Made by a program: the position numbers and the translations under genes. The notes under the pieces were generated by a model that was not told the origin of the DNA, ran no database searches, and saw only the letters and a program-made list of their open reading frames with translations. A stretch of DNA of 64,000 nt from Xanthobacteraceae bacterium. GTDB lineage: Bacteria > Pseudomonadota > Alphaproteobacteria > Rhizobiales > Xanthobacteraceae. The stretch covers positions 342,852-406,851 of the forward strand of contig JAIESR010000006.1 in the NCBI GenBank assembly GCA_019745775.1. Direction: 5' to 3'. Positions 1 through 8,100 of this stretch are shown piece after piece (within the stretch, counting starts at the first letter, position 1; each line of letters starts with the position of its first letter).

Positions 1-104
1 CGGAGCGCGGCGGCGAGCCACGCGCAAGCGCGCCGGATGTCGTCCCCGCTCGCGGCGATGGCGAGCGTTTCGACCTGCTTGTCTGTGTGACTCCCGTTAT
101 GCAC
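1..104 (-). CDS. Partial anti-sigma factor kinase (RsbW/SpoIIAB-like HATPase), N-terminus only
   Basis: Only the first 34 codons lie in the window, running off its left edge. The likely start is a GTG at 104-102, next to the TGA (107-105) of the STAS gene upstream, so the two are tightly coupled. The visible residues (MHNGSHTDKQVETLAIAASG, then DDIRRACAWLAAAL) fit the opening strand and first helix of RsbW-type histidine-kinase-like ATPases, which phosphorylate STAS antagonists and hold sigma or other partners. The ATP-binding N and G boxes lie outside the window, so the call rests on the N-terminal pattern and on the STAS neighbour. Confidence 0.5.
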   Translation of the reverse strand, partial: MHNGSHTDKQVETLAIAASGDDIRRACAWLAAAL

Positions 105-449
105 TCAGGCGACAGCGGCCCGCTCGGCCTCGGCGTTGCTCTTGAATACCGGAATCAGCTCGCTGACGCCGGTGGCCTCGAGGCTCATCACGACGGACGA
201 GTTGTTGCCGACGACCAGAACCATCGTTCCGCCGCGCTCTTTCACGACGTTGGCGCTCTTGAACAGCGCGCGAATCCCGATCGACGCGAGGAACTTGAGG
301 CTGGACAAGTCGACGACGACGCCTTTCTTCGGCGCGGCGGCGAGCTTTTCGAGTTCGCCAGCGACCGATTCCGTGCCCGGGATGTCAAGACGCCCCAGGA
401 TGACGATCTTGCGCAGGTTGTCGCCGATGTCGGTATGACTGATAGACAT
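105..449 (-). CDS. STAS-domain anti-sigma factor antagonist (RsbV/SpoIIAA-like)
   Basis: A 114-residue protein made of one STAS domain. The strand-turn DLSSLKFLASIGIR carries Ser56 at the position that partner kinases phosphorylate in SpoIIAA/RsbV; the preceding Asp of the classical DS.G motif is replaced by Ala. In this family the unphosphorylated form binds the HATPase anti-sigma factor and releases its client. The gene is directly followed by a partial HATPase gene, giving a two-gene partner-switch operon. It resembles the STAS protein at 27198-27533, which has the same FLASIG segment. The client is not identifiable from the window. Confidence 0.85.
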   Translation of the reverse strand: MSISHTDIGDNLRKIVILGRLDIPGTESVAGELEKLAAAPKKGVVVDLSSLKFLASIGIRALFKSANVVKERGGTMVLVVGNNSSVVMSLEATGVSELIPVFKSNAEAERAAVA

Positions 450-585
450 GATACGAACCCGGATTCCTCAGATGAACCCCAAGCCGGCGCGGATTTTTGC
501 GCTTTTCTCGCCTCTAGGCAACCCGGACTGACGGCACGAATCGCGGCCGCCACCGATGTTGCCCCGAACGGAGGCATCCACGTCA

Positions 586-1170
586 CTAGCGTTTGCGCAA
601 CTTGATCAAGGCTTCCGCCAGCCGGACCCGCAAATGATCGGGCATGCGCACGCCGACGAGCTGCCAGCGCCATTGCATGATGCGGAATTCCGGGACGATG
701 CGGCGATCGCGCGGTAGCGATGGCGGCAGCTCGATCTCGAAGTGCCCGATGCCGTACTCGGCGGCCGCAAAGACTTGCCACGCGTTCCCCAGATTGGCGC
801 CCGACAATCCCGAGACGCCGGGCGGGCGCTCCGGCAGCACGGCGATCGGCCAGCCTTCGCGCAGGAATTCCGCCAGCGCGTCGGGCGCAACGATCCTGCC
901 GACGATCGGCTCGGCGATCGAGTCGGCTGCGCTCGCCACCGCGCCGCGCAGCAACGGGCTTACCGTCTTTCCGGTCAGCTTCAGATATGTGTCGACCACC
1001 TGGTCGGTGATCGATCGGCGCACCGCAGGCAGATCGACATGGCGCATGGCGGTCGCGGTATCGCCGGCCTCGATCGCGCGGGCGAGCATCCCGAGCGTGT
1101 AGATCGGCCAGACGACGTAGCCGAGCCAAACCAGGACCAGCAGGGTGCCGACGACGATGGTTTTTCGCAT
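586..1170 (-). CDS. DUF2939-like exported/membrane-anchored protein
   Basis: A 194-residue protein with one N-terminal hydrophobic helix (residues 5-30, VGTLLVLVWLGYVVWPIYTL) that could be an uncleaved anchor. It is followed by a segment (ARAIEAGDTATAMRHVDLPAVRRSITDQ) of the type found in DUF2939 proteins, where a short helical repeat follows the anchor. The C-terminal half is mixed, with conserved-looking Trp residues, and ends in a basic helix. The function is unknown. The gene is divergent from the small secreted protein at 1318, and that gene's stress promoter lies within 30 bases of this start codon. The family assignment comes from pattern memory only. Confidence 0.6.
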   Translation of the reverse strand: MRKTIVVGTLLVLVWLGYVVWPIYTLGMLARAIEAGDTATAMRHVDLPAVRRSITDQVVDTYLKLTGKTVSPLLRGAVASAADSIAEPIVGRIVAPDALAEFLREGWPIAVLPERPPGVSGLSGANLGNAWQVFAAAEYGIGHFEIELPPSLPRDRRIVPEFRIMQWRWQLVGVRMPDHLRVRLAEALIKLRKR

Positions 1171-1175
1171 GCAGG

Positions 1176-1200
1176 GGAACCTTGGAGTGCGCCGAACGTT
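1176..1200 (+). promoter_or_regulatory. EcfG-type general stress promoter (GGAAC-N16-CGTT)
   Basis: GGAAC at 1176-1180 and CGTT at 1197-1200 are separated by exactly 16 bases, the alphaproteobacterial EcfG/RpoE2 consensus. It points rightward to the small secreted protein at 1318, about 118 bases downstream. The same architecture recurs at 9829-9853 and 61798-61822. Confidence 0.65.
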
Positions 1201-1317
1201 AAAAATGCAGACGGATCAGGGAATTATGATGGCCGTCGCAAGCGGTTAACTAAGTATGAACCTTTTGGCGGCCTGCCGCGACTAACCGATACGGGTCCAA
1301 CGGGACAGGGGATTCCA

Positions 1318-1587
1318 ATGACCGTCATCCGCATCATGGCCGCCACGTTCGCGCTCTCGATGGGTATGGCATTCGCGTCCGGTGCAGCCGCCGCCCAGCA
1401 GTGCAAGCACAGCGCCTCCGAATACGCCCAGGTGATCCGTCATTTCGAGAGCGAAGCCGCCAAGGCGCGCATGCTCGCCGACCGCAACCCGCTGTACGAG
1501 GCCGACGTCGGCTACTACACCGCCGCGCTCGCTGCCGCGCGGGCCTGCCACCGCAATGTCGGCCCACTCGCGACCGCATCGCGCTAA
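1318..1587 (+). CDS. Small secreted hypothetical protein (stress-promoter controlled)
   Basis: An 89-residue protein starting at MTVIRIMAATFALSMG, with a clear cleavable signal peptide ending near ASGAAAAQQ (residues 1-25). The mature part is about 64 residues, helical, with two cysteines (the QQCKHS and RACHRN segments) that could form one disulfide. The start is set by the signal peptide and a GGGG element about ten bases upstream; longer in-frame extensions have no signal sequence. The upstream EcfG-type promoter suggests general-stress expression. The gene is divergent from the DUF2939-like gene. I do not recognise a named family; a periplasmic location is inferred. Confidence 0.7.
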   Translation: MTVIRIMAATFALSMGMAFASGAAAAQQCKHSASEYAQVIRHFESEAAKARMLADRNPLYEADVGYYTAALAAARACHRNVGPLATASR

Positions 1588-1829
1588 ATGCGGGCACCGG
1601 TTATTTCGGCGTTTCCACCTCTGGCGTAAGACCCGCCATGGTAGATATCGCTTGGTAGCAATCCCCCATTGCGACTGGGATATCGTGAGGTGAATAAGGG
1701 CTAGGGTGCCTGTGAAATCCAGGCGCTCGGCATGGCCGCACCCCTTAAAATGTCATAAGGTAATGCCGATATTGCCTGTTAGACTGCTGGGCATCTCGGC
1801 TCCACTGGTCATGGTCTGGGAGGACCTCA

Positions 1830-2849
1830 ATGTTTAACCGCCGTTTCCGTATCTCGCTTGCGCTCGGCGCCTTGGCCGCTGGGTTCGTGATGATCGCCGC
1901 CGACATCGCCGATGCGCGTTCGCGCACCAGCGGCGGCAGCCGTGGCACGCGCACTTACAGCGCGCCGCCGCCGACCACGACCGCGCCGACCGCGCGGCCG
2001 ATGGAGCGCACCATGACGCAGCCGGCCACCCCGAGCGCCAATCTCGCGACCCGTCCCGGGCTCCAGAATTCACCCGCCGCCGGCCTGATGAATCGGCCGG
2101 GCTTCATGGGCGGCCTGTTCGCCGGCCTGCTTGGCGCCGGCCTGATCGGCCTGCTGCTCGGCGGCGGCCTCACCGGCGGCCTCGGCGGCCTCGCGTCGTT
2201 CCTCGGGCTCGCACTCCAGGTCGGCATCGTCGTGCTGATCGGCTGGCTGCTGTTCAGGTGGTGGCAGAGCCGCCAGCAGCCCGCGACCGCGATGGGTCCG
2301 TCGATGCGCGACATGCCGAACCAGCGGCCATCCTATAATTTCGGCGGAACGGGGGGCGGACTTGGGGGCGGACTCGGCGGCGGACTTGGCGGTCTCGGCG
2401 CCACGCCTGGCAGCTACGGCGGCGGCAATGCGCGCCCATCGAACCCCGACGAGATCGGCACCACGCCGGCCGACTTCGACGCCTTCGAGCGGCTGCTCGG
2501 CGAAGTGCAGACCGCGTATGGCGCCGAAGACATCGGCAAGCTGCGCAATCTCGTGACGCCGGAGCTGCTCTCGTACTACCTCGAGGACTTCAATGCGAAT
2601 GCGAGCCGCGGCGTCATCAATCGCTTGACCGACATCAAGCTCGAGCAGGGCGATCCGGCCGAGGCTTGGCGCGAAGGCGACACCGAGTACTGCACGGTGG
2701 CGGTGCGCTACACGCTTAAGGACGAGATGGTCGACCGCGCCAGCGGCCGCGTGATCTCGGGCGGCCCCGACGAGGCGGTCGAGATCTGGACCTTCATGCG
2801 CGCGCGTGGCGGCAATTGGATCGTCTCCGCGGTCCAGCAGACCGACTGA
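1830..2849 (+). CDS. Tim44-domain exported membrane protein
   Basis: A 339-residue protein. Residues 1-30 look like a signal peptide (IADARS). Then come a Ser/Thr/Pro-rich low-complexity stretch, a very Gly-rich hydrophobic region (about residues 90-150, GGLFAGLLGAGLIGLLLGG then LQVGIVVLIGWLLF) with one or two membrane segments, a second Gly-rich linker, and a C-terminal Tim44-like domain (about 210-339) with the pattern DFDAFERLLGEVQTAYGAED and a closing IWTFMRARGGNWIVSAVQQT. This layout matches bacterial Tim44-like proteins, which are bound to the membrane and not functionally resolved. The start is supported by GGGAGGACC upstream. A hairpin with a T-run follows the stop. Confidence 0.85.
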   Translation: MFNRRFRISLALGALAAGFVMIAADIADARSRTSGGSRGTRTYSAPPPTTTAPTARPMERTMTQPATPSANLATRPGLQNSPAAGLMNRPGFMGGLFAGLLGAGLIGLLLGGGLTGGLGGLASFLGLALQVGIVVLIGWLLFRWWQSRQQPATAMGPSMRDMPNQRPSYNFGGTGGGLGGGLGGGLGGLGATPGSYGGGNARPSNPDEIGTTPADFDAFERLLGEVQTAYGAEDIGKLRNLVTPELLSYYLEDFNANASRGVINRLTDIKLEQGDPAEAWREGDTEYCTVAVRYTLKDEMVDRASGRVISGGPDEAVEIWTFMRARGGNWIVSAVQQTD

Positions 2850-2878
2850 CGCGCGAGCGTTTCACGGATTAAGTGCGA

Positions 2879-2906
2879 TGGCCGGGATGAAAATCCCGGC
2901 CATTTT
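2879..2906 (+). terminator. Rho-independent terminator after the Tim44-domain gene
   Basis: A 10-bp perfect stem (TGGCCGGGAT with ATCCCGGCCA), a GAAA tetraloop and a trailing TTTT, starting about 30 bases after the stop codon. Confidence 0.85.
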
Positions 2907-2914
2907 CGTACAGG

Positions 2915-3033
2915 CCTCATGGTGAGGAGGCGCGCGCCAGCGCGCCGTCTCGAACCATGGCCAAGGGTTCGAACTTGCCGCGATCCTTCGAGACGCCCGA
3001 GCCATAGCGCGTCGAAGACGCGCGTCGCGCGCA
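2915..3033. repeat. Intergenic palindromic element, truncated copy
   Basis: It begins CCTCATGGTGAGGAG and contains a variable inner stem (GGCGCGC...GCGCGCC) followed by GTCTCGAACCATGG. The copy at 7281-7426 has the same frame (CCTCATGCTGAGGAG ... GTCTCGAAGCATGG) around a different inner stem. Here the right outer arm is missing, so this looks like a decayed copy. It lies between the Tim44 gene terminator and rnpB. Confidence 0.6.
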
Positions 3034-3059
3034 TATGTGCTGATGCCGCAAAATTGGCG

Positions 3060-3088
3060 GGGGCCCGGCGGTGTTGCCGCCGGGCCCC
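3060..3088 (-). terminator. Hairpin at the 3' end of rnpB
   Basis: A perfect 12-bp GC stem (GGGGCCCGGCGG with CCGCCGGGCCCC) with a TGTTG loop, just beyond the RNase P RNA 3' end. On the minus strand it is followed by a short TTTT a few bases later, so it probably terminates rnpB. Confidence 0.65.
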
Positions 3089-3097
3089 CTTAACGTA

Positions 3098-3510
3098 TCA
3101 GCCGACCTGTAAGCCGGGTTCTGTAGAGCGCGCGGAGAACCGCACGCGTGACGGCCATTCCTCTGGGACGCCGGTTGCCCGGCGCCTCAAGCAACCTACC
3201 CGGACGGCGAGATCCGGACCGATCCCGGGATTGCTCCCGTGCCGTCCCTATTCGGTCTTGCTCCCGGTGGGGTTTGCCGTGCCGCCGACGTTGCCGCCGG
3301 CGCGGTGCGCTCTTACCGCACCTTTTCACCCTTACCGCGACGATACGCTACGTGCCGCGGCGGTTCGTTCTCTGTGGCACTTTCCCTGAAGCGTCGCCCC
3401 GAAGGGCTGGGCCCCGCCGGACGTTATCCGGCACCGTTGATCCGTGGAGCCCGGACTTTCCTCCCCGGCGACCTTTCGGTCCCTGCCGGAGCGGCCGTCC
3501 GGCCGACTGA
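3098..3510 (-). ncRNA. rnpB: RNase P RNA, bacterial class A
   Basis: The catalytic RNA of RNase P, which matures tRNA 5' ends. Read on the minus strand, the conserved elements appear in order. The 5' P1 arm CAGTCGGCC is followed by GAGGAAAGTCCGGGCTCC. The middle block GGGTGAAAAGGTGCGGTAAG leads to AGCGCACCG. The 3' block is ACAGAACCCGGCTTACAG, followed by the pairing P1 arm GGTCGGCTG. The nine P1 pairs include two G-U wobbles. The length of about 410 nt is normal for alphaproteobacteria. The ends are set by P1 and may be off by a few bases. Several long reading frames crossing this stretch are artefacts. Confidence 0.95.
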
Positions 3511-3592
3511 CGCACTAGGAATGGGGGCGGGGGCGGCGGGCGTCAAGGGCGGGGTGCCGGAAGGGGTAAACGCCGGGTGTTCACCGGCGATC

Positions 3593-3892
3593 TCAGCCGT
3601 TCTCAAACAGCCAGGATTCGTAGTCTTGTGCGCCGTGCAGAACGTGGAGGATTTCAACACACTCCGTGCCGACACGATAGAAAATCAAATAGTCGCCGTG
3701 AACGCGGCGGCGGATGTTCCTGTTCTTCCGATGCGGAACCACTGGGAACGCGCGCGGCATTGCGCCGAGTTCGGCGCACTTTTGCTCCAGTTCCCGAACG
3801 AATGTCTCTGCCCGCGCCGGGCTGTCCTGTTTGATGAAACGGCCAATCGCAATCAGATCGGCTATCGCCGCCTGCGCGATTATGACCTTCAT
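3593..3892 (-). CDS. ParE/RelE-family toxin of a type II toxin-antitoxin pair
   Basis: A 99-residue protein opening MKVIIAQAAIADLIAIGRFI, followed by a basic centre (PHRKNRNIRRRVHGDYLIFYRV) and EILHVLHGAQDYES. This is the ParE/RelE fold pattern, with the Arg-rich strand and the YxIFYRV core strand. ParE members poison gyrase and RelE members cleave mRNA; the sequence fits the ParE branch better, but the target is inferred. Its start overlaps the antitoxin gene's end by four bases (ATGA), the usual coupling in such operons. It lies between rnpB and the antitoxin gene. Confidence 0.85.
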   Translation of the reverse strand: MKVIIAQAAIADLIAIGRFIKQDSPARAETFVRELEQKCAELGAMPRAFPVVPHRKNRNIRRRVHGDYLIFYRVGTECVEILHVLHGAQDYESWLFENG

Positions 3893-4161
3893 CGACGCTT
3901 GTTCCTGCGCTTGAGGCCGAGCTTGCTTCGGACGTGGGTGAAGGCCTGCGCAACCGGCATCGACCGACCAGCCGCGATGTCGGCAATACCGCGTTCTAGC
4001 GCTGCGTCGAGCTCGTCCAGCTTCTGGCGCTTATAGCGTTCGCGCAGGGCCTCGCGGATCACCTCGCTGCTTGAAGCGTAGGTCCCGCGCTCGACCTCGT
4101 CGCGCACCAGCTTCTCAAGGGCCGGCGTCAGGGTGATGCTCATTTGTCCAGCGGGCTTCAT
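3889..4161 (-). CDS. ParD-family antitoxin
   Basis: A 90-residue ParD/CC2985-type antitoxin. The N-terminal ribbon-helix-helix (MSITLTPALEKLVRDEVERG, then YASSSEVIREALR) binds DNA and autoregulates the operon; the C-terminal helix (DELDAALERGIADIAAGR) wraps the toxin. Two starts are possible: MKPAGQ at 4161, with GAGG nine bases upstream, and MSITLT at 4143. I chose the first for its ribosome-binding site. An AT-rich inverted repeat 27 bases upstream is a good operator candidate. This AT-rich stretch contrasts with the surrounding GC and suggests the module was acquired. Confidence 0.87.
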   Translation of the reverse strand: MKPAGQMSITLTPALEKLVRDEVERGTYASSSEVIREALRERYKRQKLDELDAALERGIADIAAGRSMPVAQAFTHVRSKLGLKRRNKRR

Positions 4162-4187
4162 GGCGACCTCGAATATCAGATTATAAT

Positions 4188-4199
4188 ATAGTACACTAT
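4188..4199. promoter_or_regulatory. Candidate operator of the ParDE-like operon
   Basis: A perfect inverted repeat, ATAGT-AC-ACTAT, in an AT-rich stretch directly upstream of the antitoxin start. Ribbon-helix-helix antitoxins typically bind short palindromes of this kind over their own promoter. Operator function is inferred from position and symmetry. Confidence 0.45.
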
Positions 4200-4325
4200 T
4201 TTCGGCGTTTTATGGAAGGCAGTTTTTGAAGGCGGCGCTGGTGGCGTACGATGCCGTGAAAGCGATCATGAGGTCCTTGCCAGGGGATTGATCAATCGGA
4301 CCGCATCTGCAAAATCGTTCGGCCA

Positions 4326-5837
4326 ATGCCATCTTTCATCGAACAACACGGACTTTGGACCGACGACCAGAAGCGGCGGGCGGAAGAGCTCAAGCTGTTC
4401 CTGGAGAAGGACAAGCTGCAATTCGTGCGCATCGCCTGGGCCGACCCGCACGGCGCGTCGCGCACGAAGGCCGTCACGGTGCCGGCGTTCCTGGCGGCGC
4501 TCACGGCCGGCTACAACATCAACGTCGCCACCACCACGCTCGATTCCGCCAATGCACGCACCTTCGCCTCGTTCACGCGCGGCGGCGGCATGGGGCTGCC
4601 GGAGATGACCGGCTCGCCGAACCTCACCATCGTGCCGGATCCCGCGACCTTCCGCGTGCTGCCCTGGGCCGACGGCAAGGGAGGCGGCGTCGGCTGGATC
4701 CTCGCCGATGAATATTTCAACACCGGCGTCCCGTTTCATTTTTCGCCGCGCCACCTGCTGCGCAGGCAACTCGCGCGGCTGAAGGAGCGCAACTGGGCGC
4801 TGGTCGTCGGCCTCGAGGTCGAGTGGTACCTGATGCGCGTCGTGCAGGAGCAGCTCGGCGACGACAATATCGGCGCGCCCGGCCTGCGCGGCGCGCCGGT
4901 CAAGACCGCGCCGATCGAGCCCGGCTATTCCTACCACTCCGAATCCAACATGGACCTGATGCAGCCGGCGATGTCGGCGCTGGCGGAAGCGTTCGAGGCG
5001 ATCGCGCTGCCGCTGCGCTCGATCGAGAACGAGTGGGGGCCGGGGCAGGTAGAATGCACGTTTGCGGCACGTGATGCGCTGGAAGCCGCCGACAACATGG
5101 TGCTGTTCCGCACCGCGACCAAGCAGATCGTGCGGCGCATGGGCTGCTTCGCGACCTTCATGTGCCGGCCGGGCCTCAAGAGCCACTATTCGAGTGGCTG
5201 GCATCTGCATCAGTCGCTGACCGAAGCCAAAGGCGCGCACCACGAGCGCGGCCAGAACCTGTTCATGCCGGCGCGCGCGGAGGACTGCCTGTCGCCGGTC
5301 GGGCTGAACTACCTCGGGGGGCTGCTCAAGCACGCGGTGTCGGCGACGGTGTTCTCGACGCCGACGGTCAACGGCTTCCGCCGCTTCCGGCCGAACTCGC
5401 TGGCGCCGGACCGCTGCGGCTGGGGCTACGACCACCGCGGCGCGATGCTGCGGGTGCTCGGCGCGCCGGGCGATGGCGCGAGCCGGATCGAGAACCGCAG
5501 CGGCGAGCCGTCGGCCAACCCGTATCTCTTCATCGCGTCACAGATCGCCGCCGGCCTCGACGGCATCGACAACAGGCTCGATCCCGGCCCGCGCGACGAC
5601 GAGCCCTATGCCGCCGACCGTCCGCTGCTGCCGAAGAGCCTGCCGGCGGCGCTCGACGCGCTCGACAAGGCGCCGCTGTTCCGCAAGGCGTTCGGCGACG
5701 TGTTCATCGACTACTACCTCAAGCTCAAGCGCAACGAGGCCGGCCGTTTCCAGCGCTGGGTGGAGGAGGGCGGGGTGGTGCCGGCGGACGACGGAACCAC
5801 CGACTGGGAGCAGCGGGAGTATTTCGACTTTTTCTAG
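4326..5837 (+). CDS. Glutamine-synthetase-family ligase (gamma-glutamyl-amide/anilide synthase-like)
   Basis: A 503-residue protein of the GlnA superfamily. It has the beta-grasp segment (FVRIAWADPHGASRTKAV), the Glu-rich metal site (VGLEVEWYL), the SGWHLHQSL motif equivalent to the GS HxHQS, the NGFRRFRPNSLAPDRCGWG segment and RIENRSGEPSANPYLF. GS-like enzymes ligate glutamate to ammonia or amines using ATP. The immediate neighbours are Rieske dioxygenase alpha and beta subunits. This resembles aniline-degradation operons (tdn/atd), where a GS-like gamma-glutamylanilide synthase precedes the dioxygenase genes. An amine ligase role is therefore inferred; a polyamine or other amine substrate is equally possible. 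The minus-strand 389-codon frame here is a shadow. Confidence 0.85.
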   Translation: MPSFIEQHGLWTDDQKRRAEELKLFLEKDKLQFVRIAWADPHGASRTKAVTVPAFLAALTAGYNINVATTTLDSANARTFASFTRGGGMGLPEMTGSPNLTIVPDPATFRVLPWADGKGGGVGWILADEYFNTGVPFHFSPRHLLRRQLARLKERNWALVVGLEVEWYLMRVVQEQLGDDNIGAPGLRGAPVKTAPIEPGYSYHSESNMDLMQPAMSALAEAFEAIALPLRSIENEWGPGQVECTFAARDALEAADNMVLFRTATKQIVRRMGCFATFMCRPGLKSHYSSGWHLHQSLTEAKGAHHERGQNLFMPARAEDCLSPVGLNYLGGLLKHAVSATVFSTPTVNGFRRFRPNSLAPDRCGWGYDHRGAMLRVLGAPGDGASRIENRSGEPSANPYLFIASQIAAGLDGIDNRLDPGPRDDEPYAADRPLLPKSLPAALDALDKAPLFRKAFGDVFIDYYLKLKRNEAGRFQRWVEEGGVVPADDGTTDWEQREYFDFF

Positions 5838-5848
5838 GCTGCTGGGGT

Positions 5849-7258
5849 ATGATGCGCCAAGCAAGCGCAAGCGCGACCTTACCCATGCTCGAAAAAATCA
5901 GCACCTCCTCGATCCGCCCGGCATCGGCCGATCTCTACGACTGGGACGAGCTGGTCCAGGAGGACCGCGTCCACCGCCTGATCTACACCGATCCTGCGAT
6001 CTTCGAGGCGGAGCTCACCAACATCTGGGGCGCGGTCTGGGTCTATCTCGGCCATGACAGCCAGATCCCGAACAACAACGATTACGTCACCACCAGGCTC
6101 GGCCTGCGGCCGATCATCCTGCTGCGCGATTCCCAGGGAAAAATCCGCGCGCTGTTCAACCGCTGTACCCATCGCGGCACCACGCTCTGCCGGCTCGAGC
6201 GCGGCAATGCCTTCCAGTTCGTCTGCCCGTATCACGGCTGGAGCTTCCTCAACACCGGGAAGCTCCGCGCCGTGCCGTGGCCGGACGGCTATGCCTGCGA
6301 TTTCAAGGACGCGAAGTTCAACGTCGCGCAGGTGCCGCGGGTCGACAGCTATCGTGGCTTCATCTTCGGCACGCTCAATCCGGACGCGCCGCCGCTCCTC
6401 GACTATCTCGGCGGCATCACCGGCCCGATCGACGAGTGGCTCGACCGCAATCCCGGCGGCAAGGTCGTGGTGTGCGAAGCGAACCGGCTCAAGTACAAAG
6501 GCAACTGGAAGCTCGCCTACGACAATTCCGGCGACGGCTACCATGTCGTGTTCTCGCACCGCTCGCTGCTCGAGATGGAGAACCGGCTCGCCGACGAAGC
6601 CAACAAGGGCATGTCCTATTATAAAGGCTCGCCGGACTCGAAGGCGATGTACATGCGCTATACCGGCAACGGCCACCACTTCAAGGACAAGCGCCCGAAC
6701 ATCGAGAAGCGCGCGGGCGGCTTGTGGGCGGTGGAAGGGCCGGCGCCCGGCAGCGAGCACTATGAAGCCGAATTCCGCCGCCGCTTCGGCGCCAAGGCCG
6801 ACGACATCCTCGATCTCGCCGGCTCCGAGCCGGTCAACATCAACGTGTTCCCGAACCTGTCGCTGCTCGGCAACCACATCCAGGTGTTCGACCCGATCTC
6901 GGTCGACGAGACCAACGTCACCTGGTTCGGCACCCGCGTGGTCGACGCCGACGGCACGCTCGGCGACGCGCTCGACGAGATCAACGCGCTGCGCATGCGC
7001 ACGCAGGAGCAGTTCCCGAATTTCGGCGAGGTCGACGATCTCGCCAATTTTGAGGAGATCCAGCGCGGGCTCGCCTGCCTCGAGGACGAGTGGGTCTACA
7101 TGCACCGCGGGCTCGGCATTCCCGGCCGCGTCAAGACCGACGCCAAGGGCGAGGTCACCGCGCCCGCCACCGATGAGGCGTTCATGCGCGAATACATCCA
7201 CGAGTGGAAGCGCCTGATGAAGGCGTCGCCGTCACTCGTGGTGCAGCGGGAGGTGTGA
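5849..7258 (+). CDS. Rieske ring-hydroxylating dioxygenase, alpha subunit
   Basis: About 469 residues from ATG 5849; an alternative start at MLEKIS (5885) is possible. The Rieske [2Fe-2S] ligands are C106-x-H108 and C126-x2-H129 (NRCTHRGTTLC ... CPYHGWSF). The mononuclear-iron segment is NWKLAYDNSGDGYHVVFSH, with bridging Asp229, His232 and His237; the third ligand, an Asp, should lie near the C-terminal EEIQRGL region. These large subunits insert both atoms of O2 into aromatic rings using electrons from a reductase. The gene follows the GS-like ligase by 11 bases, and its beta subunit follows downstream. No reductase or ferredoxin gene is seen nearby, so the electron donor must be encoded elsewhere. 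The substrate is not determinable. Confidence 0.9.
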   Translation: MMRQASASATLPMLEKISTSSIRPASADLYDWDELVQEDRVHRLIYTDPAIFEAELTNIWGAVWVYLGHDSQIPNNNDYVTTRLGLRPIILLRDSQGKIRALFNRCTHRGTTLCRLERGNAFQFVCPYHGWSFLNTGKLRAVPWPDGYACDFKDAKFNVAQVPRVDSYRGFIFGTLNPDAPPLLDYLGGITGPIDEWLDRNPGGKVVVCEANRLKYKGNWKLAYDNSGDGYHVVFSHRSLLEMENRLADEANKGMSYYKGSPDSKAMYMRYTGNGHHFKDKRPNIEKRAGGLWAVEGPAPGSEHYEAEFRRRFGAKADDILDLAGSEPVNINVFPNLSLLGNHIQVFDPISVDETNVTWFGTRVVDADGTLGDALDEINALRMRTQEQFPNFGEVDDLANFEEIQRGLACLEDEWVYMHRGLGIPGRVKTDAKGEVTAPATDEAFMREYIHEWKRLMKASPSLVVQREV

Positions 7259-7280
7259 TGGGTGCCAAGAATTTCAGCGC

Positions 7281-7426
7281 CCTCATGCTGAGGAGCGACC
7301 GCAGGTCGCGTCTCGAAGCATGGCCACAAGTTCGGTGCATGCCGCCATCCTTCGGGACGGGCGCACGCAATCAAGTGTACGCAGATTGCGTAAACTTATC
7401 TGCGGTGTGCGCTCCTCAGGATGAGG
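7281..7426. repeat. Intergenic palindromic element, complete copy, inside the dioxygenase operon
   Basis: The outer arms CCTCATGCTGAGGAGC (7281-7296) and GCTCCTCAGGATGAGG (7411-7426) are inverted with one mismatch. Inside is a small stem GCGACC-GCA-GGTCGC followed by GTCTCGAAGCATGG. It is homologous to the truncated copy at 2915 and related to 24145-24292. It lies between the alpha and beta subunit genes, so it probably forms a strong structure in their shared transcript. Confidence 0.65.
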
Positions 7427-7450
7427 GCGGAACGCAAAGCGCGACCTGAC

Positions 7451-8038
7451 ATGCAGCCCGCCCGCGATCCCTCGCTCACGTCCTACTACGTCACCGACGC
7501 GTTCTATCGCGAGCTTATCGCGAGCTTCGCCGACTGGCAGCGCGACGATCGGCTGATCACCGACGCGGCGGAGCGCGACCGCTTCCGCGGGCTGATCGAG
7601 CGCGAGGCGCGCCTGCTCGACCAGCTCGATTTCGACCGATGGCTCGCGATGTACGCGCCGGAATGCATCTACTGGGTGCCCGGCACGCCCGATGGTGGCG
7701 ATCCCCGCCGCGAGATCGCGATGTCGTTCGACGACCGCCGCCGGATGGAAGATCGCATCTACCGGCTACGTACGGGTTATGCGTGGTCGCAGGCGCCGAA
7801 GTCGCGCACGGTGCGCATGATCGGCAATGTCGAGGTGTTCGAGGAAGCGAGCGCGAACAAGCGGATGGTGCGTTCGAATTTCCTGATCGGCGAATTCCGC
7901 CCGGACGGGGTGCGCTTCCTGTCGGGCTGGTGCGGCCATCGCTTCGTCGAGCGCGACGGCCGCTGGGAGATCGAGGTGCGCCAGGTCAACCTGATCGACT
8001 GCGACCAGAACCTGCGCAATCCGAGCATCGTGATTTAG
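7451..8038 (+). CDS. Ring-hydroxylating dioxygenase, beta (small) subunit
   Basis: 195 residues from ATG 7451 (MQPARDPSL); an upstream in-frame ATG at 7421 lies inside the palindromic repeat and is less likely. The pattern (EARLLDQLDFDRWLAMYAPECIYWVP, DRRRMEDRIYRLRTGYAWSQ, PKSRTVRMIGNVEV, closing RQVNLIDCDQNLRNPSIVI) is the SnoaL-like small subunit of alpha3-beta3 dioxygenases. This subunit is structural, stabilising the hexamer and sometimes tuning specificity. It is separated from the alpha gene by about 190 bases, mostly occupied by a dispersed palindromic repeat. Confidence 0.9.
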   Translation: MQPARDPSLTSYYVTDAFYRELIASFADWQRDDRLITDAAERDRFRGLIEREARLLDQLDFDRWLAMYAPECIYWVPGTPDGGDPRREIAMSFDDRRRMEDRIYRLRTGYAWSQAPKSRTVRMIGNVEVFEEASANKRMVRSNFLIGEFRPDGVRFLSGWCGHRFVERDGRWEIEVRQVNLIDCDQNLRNPSIVI

Positions 8039-8100
8039 GTGATCCCGCAGCCACGGCGCAGCCATTTGTCGCGGGCGACGATCCGCGGATCTCCAAAAAG

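Noticed and set aside
3098..3510. Overlapping long open frames near 3148-4036
   Set aside because: They cross rnpB, whose RNA elements are unmistakable, and encode no recognisable protein.
4266..5435. 389-codon minus-strand open frame over the GS-like gene
   Set aside because: Overlaps a gene with clear glutamine synthetase motifs; no family features of its own.
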